Made by a program: the position numbers and the translations under genes. The notes under the pieces are model-generated. The model was not told the DNA's origin. It worked only from the letters and a program-made list of their open reading frames with translations, and ran no database searches. From a virus, in the IMG/VR virus record IMGVR_UViG_3300027865_000635, positions 1-33,717 of that record: DNA of 33,717 bases; one strand, 5' to 3'. Below are positions 31,590-33,717 of the stretch, piece after piece. The stretch's first letter is position 1. The number at the start of each line of letters is the position of its first letter.

Positions 31590-32188
31590 GCCTCACCTTC
31601 AGTTATCATCTTAAGTGGCGCCGAAGCGTTCAGTAACTTCACGTCATGGGGTGGCAGCCCAGTCGTGATCATTTTTGGTGCTGGGATCTCGAACCCCAAA
31701 GGCACGTTATTGAGTTCGTGCTGGCCCACTAAATGGGCACAAGATTCGACCGTCGCCCCGGACGCGCAGAGCTGGACATAAACCCTCTCAAATTCCTTCC
31801 GAGCCCAGACCGAAAAGTCATCCCCTGATTTCTGGCAGAGCTGACGCCAACCCCCTATATTCCGCACTGTAGCGTTGATTAGAGGGTCATCGAAGCAAAC
31901 GCTCTCCCAGGCGCCGCAGGAGGCCGCTGAGCGGGCGCAGGCATGCCACGCATGTATGGCCCTACATTCCGGCTTAATTTCGCCTGACAGAGCTCTCAGC
32001 TCCACTGGGAAGGGGAAAAACTTGCGTTCCCTCCTGGCCCTGGTGCATGCGAGAGCGAAATCTTCGATTGAGAGGTCCTGCAGGGCGTCCCAGTAGCCCT
32101 CGAATGTTGGCTCGTCTAGGTCGCGACCGAGGGTCGCTGCGGTCATGCTCAAGACCGCTCTGAATTCTAGTAAATCTCCGCTATTCAT
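31586..32188 (-). CDS. DUF6475-like protein, candidate helicase loader
   Basis: A 200-residue protein resembling the DUF6475 family found beside phage replication initiators. Shared features are an N-terminal helical domain (FRAVLSMTAATLGRDLDEPTFEGYWDALQDLSIEDFALAC), then FFPFPVELRALSGE, and SVCFDDPLINATVRNIGGWRQLCQ followed by ARKEFERVY. By position directly after the initiator gene it matches lambda P, a helicase loader. That role is inferred. Its start overlaps the initiator by 8 bases. Confidence 0.7.
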   Translation of the reverse strand: MNSGDLLEFRAVLSMTAATLGRDLDEPTFEGYWDALQDLSIEDFALACTRARRERKFFPFPVELRALSGEIKPECRAIHAWHACARSAASCGAWESVCFDDPLINATVRNIGGWRQLCQKSGDDFSVWARKEFERVYVQLCASGATVESCAHLVGQHELNNVPLGFEIPAPKMITTGLPPHDVKLLNASAPLKMITEGEA

Positions 32189-33143
32189 TCCCCGTCTCCT
32201 GGCGTTCGAGTTCTGCTTGCTTTTTCGCCACCCATGCGGCGCCTGAATCGATAGTCGTTCGAGTCTTCCCCGTCAGAATCGTGCTGGTCGCCGGGTCCTC
32301 GGATTGCTCCAGGTACCCGATCCCTGAGACGACGTGTTGCTGGTCGCGGAGTATTAAGCCCAAGGCCTGGTGCTTGCGCCCGTCCCTGCTCTCGGGACTC
32401 AGCCCGCAGTGGAACCTCGACACGTGATAACCATCGATCGCCTGCACGAGATCTTTAACCGTGTGCCCGTCGGACAGCCGAGCTGCGATAAGCTTGTAAT
32501 CCTTCGAGCCAGACTTGAGTCCTTGGGTGCATCTCGAATGATGAGACCGGTAATGGGACCAGACTTCCTGGACCCGTCCTGGAAGGGGATCCTTCACGCC
32601 GGGCGGAGCCAGGGCGACAGATATGCTTTCCTGTTCCTGTTCCTGTTCCTGTTCCTGTTCCTGTTCCTGTTCCTGTTCCTGTTCCTGTTCCTGAGTAGCA
32701 AGGGGCTTGCAAGGGGCTTGCAAGCGTCTTGCATCAAGGCCCAGGTTGATGGCGTGCTTATCGAAGAACTCCCCTAAAAACGGGTTGTTGGGCAAGTCCC
32801 TATAGCTGTTCCTGGCACCTTTGGATCTGTTGTTGTCATGCTTGAGGGGTGCTCCCCCGTCCAGCATCTGCCACGTCGCGGCGTTATGCACCCAGACATA
32901 CCCTGAAGGGGCATCGAAGGAAGCAAGGCCGGTTCCACAGACCCTTGCAAGCCCCTTGGTAGCCCCTTCTAGGTCGAGCCCGGTGAAGTGCGCAAGGCTC
33001 GGGATCGCCAGGTAATAGAGACCCAACATGTTGGACTCAGGGCACGTCATCAGGTACATGGCGATCGCTATATCCCCGGGATTCAGGCTGTTCTGGCGCG
33101 CCCAAATCCAGAAATGAGGCGTGATCTTACAGTAGCCCCTCAC
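32181..33143 (-). CDS. Replication initiator-like protein (lambda O/DnaT type)
   Basis: A 320-residue protein. Residues 1-105 look like a winged-helix initiator domain: ITPHFWIWARQNSLNPGDIAIAMYLMT, SLAHFTGLDLEGATKGLARV and FDAPSGYVWVHNAATWQ. Residues 151-172 are eleven Gln-Glu repeats encoded by (TTCCTG)11 on the + strand. Residues 180-260 (VQEVWSHYRSHHSRC, KDYKLIAARLSDGHTVKDLVQAIDGYHVS) resemble the C-terminal part of phage replication proteins. Candidate iterons lie within the gene. Starts at GTG 33143 with AGGTGAG upstream. Confidence 0.72.
   Translation of the reverse strand: MRGYCKITPHFWIWARQNSLNPGDIAIAMYLMTCPESNMLGLYYLAIPSLAHFTGLDLEGATKGLARVCGTGLASFDAPSGYVWVHNAATWQMLDGGAPLKHDNNRSKGARNSYRDLPNNPFLGEFFDKHAINLGLDARRLQAPCKPLATQEQEQEQEQEQEQEQEQEQEQESISVALAPPGVKDPLPGRVQEVWSHYRSHHSRCTQGLKSGSKDYKLIAARLSDGHTVKDLVQAIDGYHVSRFHCGLSPESRDGRKHQALGLILRDQQHVVSGIGYLEQSEDPATSTILTGKTRTTIDSGAAWVAKKQAELERQETGNE
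32628..32693 (+). repeat. Eleven perfect TTCCTG hexamer repeats
   Basis: TTCCTG occurs eleven times without interruption inside the initiator gene, encoding an in-frame Gln-Glu tract. Unit number can change by slippage without loss of frame. The tract adjoins the iteron-like repeats at 32698. Confidence 0.97.
32698..32741. repeat. Candidate origin iterons, 11-base tandem repeats
   Basis: GCAAGGGGCTT at 32698-32708 and 32709-32719, GCAAGCGTCTT at 32720-32730, and a degenerate GCATCAAGGCC at 32731-32741. An inverted copy of the motif, CTTGCAAGCCCCTT, is at 32944-32957. Lambda-type phages carry origin iterons inside their initiator gene, and the arrangement here is similar. Origin function is inferred. 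Confidence 0.55.
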
Positions 33144-33147
33144 CCGC

Positions 33148-33366
33148 TCACCTCACGCCCTTGAGCAGTCTAGCGACTGGCACGCCGAGAACGTCGGCAA
33201 TCATCTCTAGCGTAGAGAATTGAACTGACTTCATCTTACCGGTTTCAAGCCAGCATACCGTGTTCTTATTGAGCCCGGCCTTATCGGCCAGCTCGGCCTG
33301 CGTTAGTCCGGATTTCTTCCGGAGCCGCAGAACATGGGTGCCGATCACTTTTGTGTTCTTTCGCAT
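33148..33366 (-). CDS. XRE-family transcriptional regulator
   Basis: A 72-residue helix-turn-helix protein consisting of the DNA-binding domain only. LRLRKKSGLTQAELADKAGLNKNTVCWLETGKMKSVQFSTLEMIADVLGVPVARLL is the full XRE pattern, with the helix-turn-helix at 21-41. It is the size of Cro-type repressors. It is the first gene of the - strand block and faces the early + strand operon, so it probably binds the intervening region. No larger CI-like repressor or integrase is seen. Confidence 0.88.
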   Translation of the reverse strand: MRKNTKVIGTHVLRLRKKSGLTQAELADKAGLNKNTVCWLETGKMKSVQFSTLEMIADVLGVPVARLLKGVR

Positions 33367-33490
33367 TTCTCAAGCCTAATACATATAGACCAATCACGCA
33401 AGATGAATATACATAGATGAATAAATGCCCTTGACTGCCGAGTCTTAATGTATCAATATCTATGCATGGCAACAACAGGGGGAGAAAGTC
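33367..33490. promoter_or_regulatory. Divergent early promoter/operator region
   Basis: This AT-rich gap separates the XRE gene from the early + strand genes. A + strand TTGACT at 33431-33436 with CAATAT at 33454-33459 (17-base spacing) is a possible promoter. TACATATAG at 33380 and TACATAGAT at 33410 are spaced by exactly 30 bases, with an inverted relative (TGCATAGAT on the - strand) at 33458-33466. These may be operator half-sites for the regulator. Confidence 0.55.
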
Positions 33491-33717
33491 GTGGGTAATT
33501 CAGAGCTAGACGGCTACGGCTACGGCAGAGGCAGCGGATGCAGCTACGGCTACGGCGACGGCGGCTACGGCTACGGCTACCCCGGCGGCTACGGCGGCGG
33601 CGGCTACGGCTACGGCTACGGCAGCGGCTCCAGGTTCAAGATCGAATTCAGCGGCCAGTACGTGACCATAGGGTGCGAAACCATGCCGGCCGCCGAGTGG
33701 ATGGGCGGTGCCGGCAT
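33491..33717 (+). CDS. Gly/Tyr-repeat small protein, runs off window end
   Basis: GTG start at 33491 with GGGGGAGAAAG upstream. The 75 complete codons visible give MGNSELD, a Gly/Tyr tract to about residue 46, and the SRFKIEFSGQYVTIGCET, PAAEW module. Bases 33625-33700 are identical to 216-291 in the gene at 10. The frame is still open at the window end. If the ends are joined, it continues ATG AGT AAA TCA TGA, ending at base 13 after 79 codons and overlapping the next start by ATGA. That version lacks the 30-residue helical tail of the copy at 10. It is the first gene of the early operon. Confidence 0.75.
   Translation, partial: MGNSELDGYGYGRGSGCSYGYGDGGYGYGYPGGYGGGGYGYGYGSGSRFKIEFSGQYVTIGCETMPAAEWMGGAG
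33625..33700 (+). repeat. 76-base exact repeat of 216-291
   Basis: This segment encodes the SRFKIEF to PAAEW module of two Gly/Tyr genes and is identical in both places. Flanking sequences differ, which fits module exchange. Confidence 0.95.

Noticed and set aside
1-33717. tRNA genes, rRNA, insertion sequences, integrase and CRISPR arrays
   Set aside because: I looked for cloverleaf-like segments, transposase or integrase motifs and spaced repeats and saw none that I could support; a tRNAscan or profile search would be decisive.

Overview
This 33,717-base window looks like a complete or nearly complete genome of a short-tailed double-stranded DNA phage. The virion genes form a P22-type set: a Gln-rich portal, a gp4-like neck protein, a gp10-like stabilisation protein, ejection proteins and a P22-type tailspike. 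The capsid, however, is of the DUF4043 (N4-gp56-like) type. Purine-rich ribosome sites, several signal peptides and a lipoprotein with a good lipobox point to a Gram-negative host. I saw no integrase, no DNA polymerase, no tRNA and no CRISPR array. The two window ends fit together: joining base 33717 to base 1 completes the reading frame that runs off the right end and restores an ATGA overlap with the first gene, so the molecule is probably circular or circularly permuted.

Layout. (1) Early block, + strand, 33,491 through the ends to 4,186. It starts at a divergent promoter region beside a small XRE regulator. It holds a shuffled family of low-complexity genes (Gly/Tyr-rich and Ala/Trp-rich) sharing exact repeats, then a 5'-3' exonuclease fused to a RecT-like annealase, a DUF6948-like protein, a Cys-rich protein, a MazG-like pyrophosphohydrolase and a RusA-like resolvase. 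(2) Late block, - strand, 20,287 down to 4,173: scaffold, capsid, neck, stabiliser, collar-like fibre, three internal/ejection proteins, tailspike, secreted or fibre-like proteins, then a lysis-type group (membrane protein, zincin-like lipoprotein, DUF1353, T7-lysozyme-like amidase). (3) + strand block, 20,422 to 25,690: secreted protein, lipoprotein, probable virion protein, portal and three small genes. (4) - strand block, 33,366 down to 25,658: XRE regulator, replication initiator with a candidate internal origin, DUF6475-like helicase-loader candidate, a train of tiny translationally coupled genes, small and large terminase subunits, and small membrane and Cys-rich proteins.

How it works together. 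The regulator and divergent promoters at 33.4 kb probably control early + and replication - transcription. Initiator and loader would recruit the host helicase. The exonuclease-annealase fusion plus RusA form a compact recombination set. The two divided late blocks diverge from a perfect palindrome at 20.35 kb. The points of most interest are the exonuclease-annealase fusion with an orphan second annealase tail after it, the module-shuffling gene family just upstream, the candidate iterons inside the initiator gene, and the portal being encoded opposite to both terminase and capsid.
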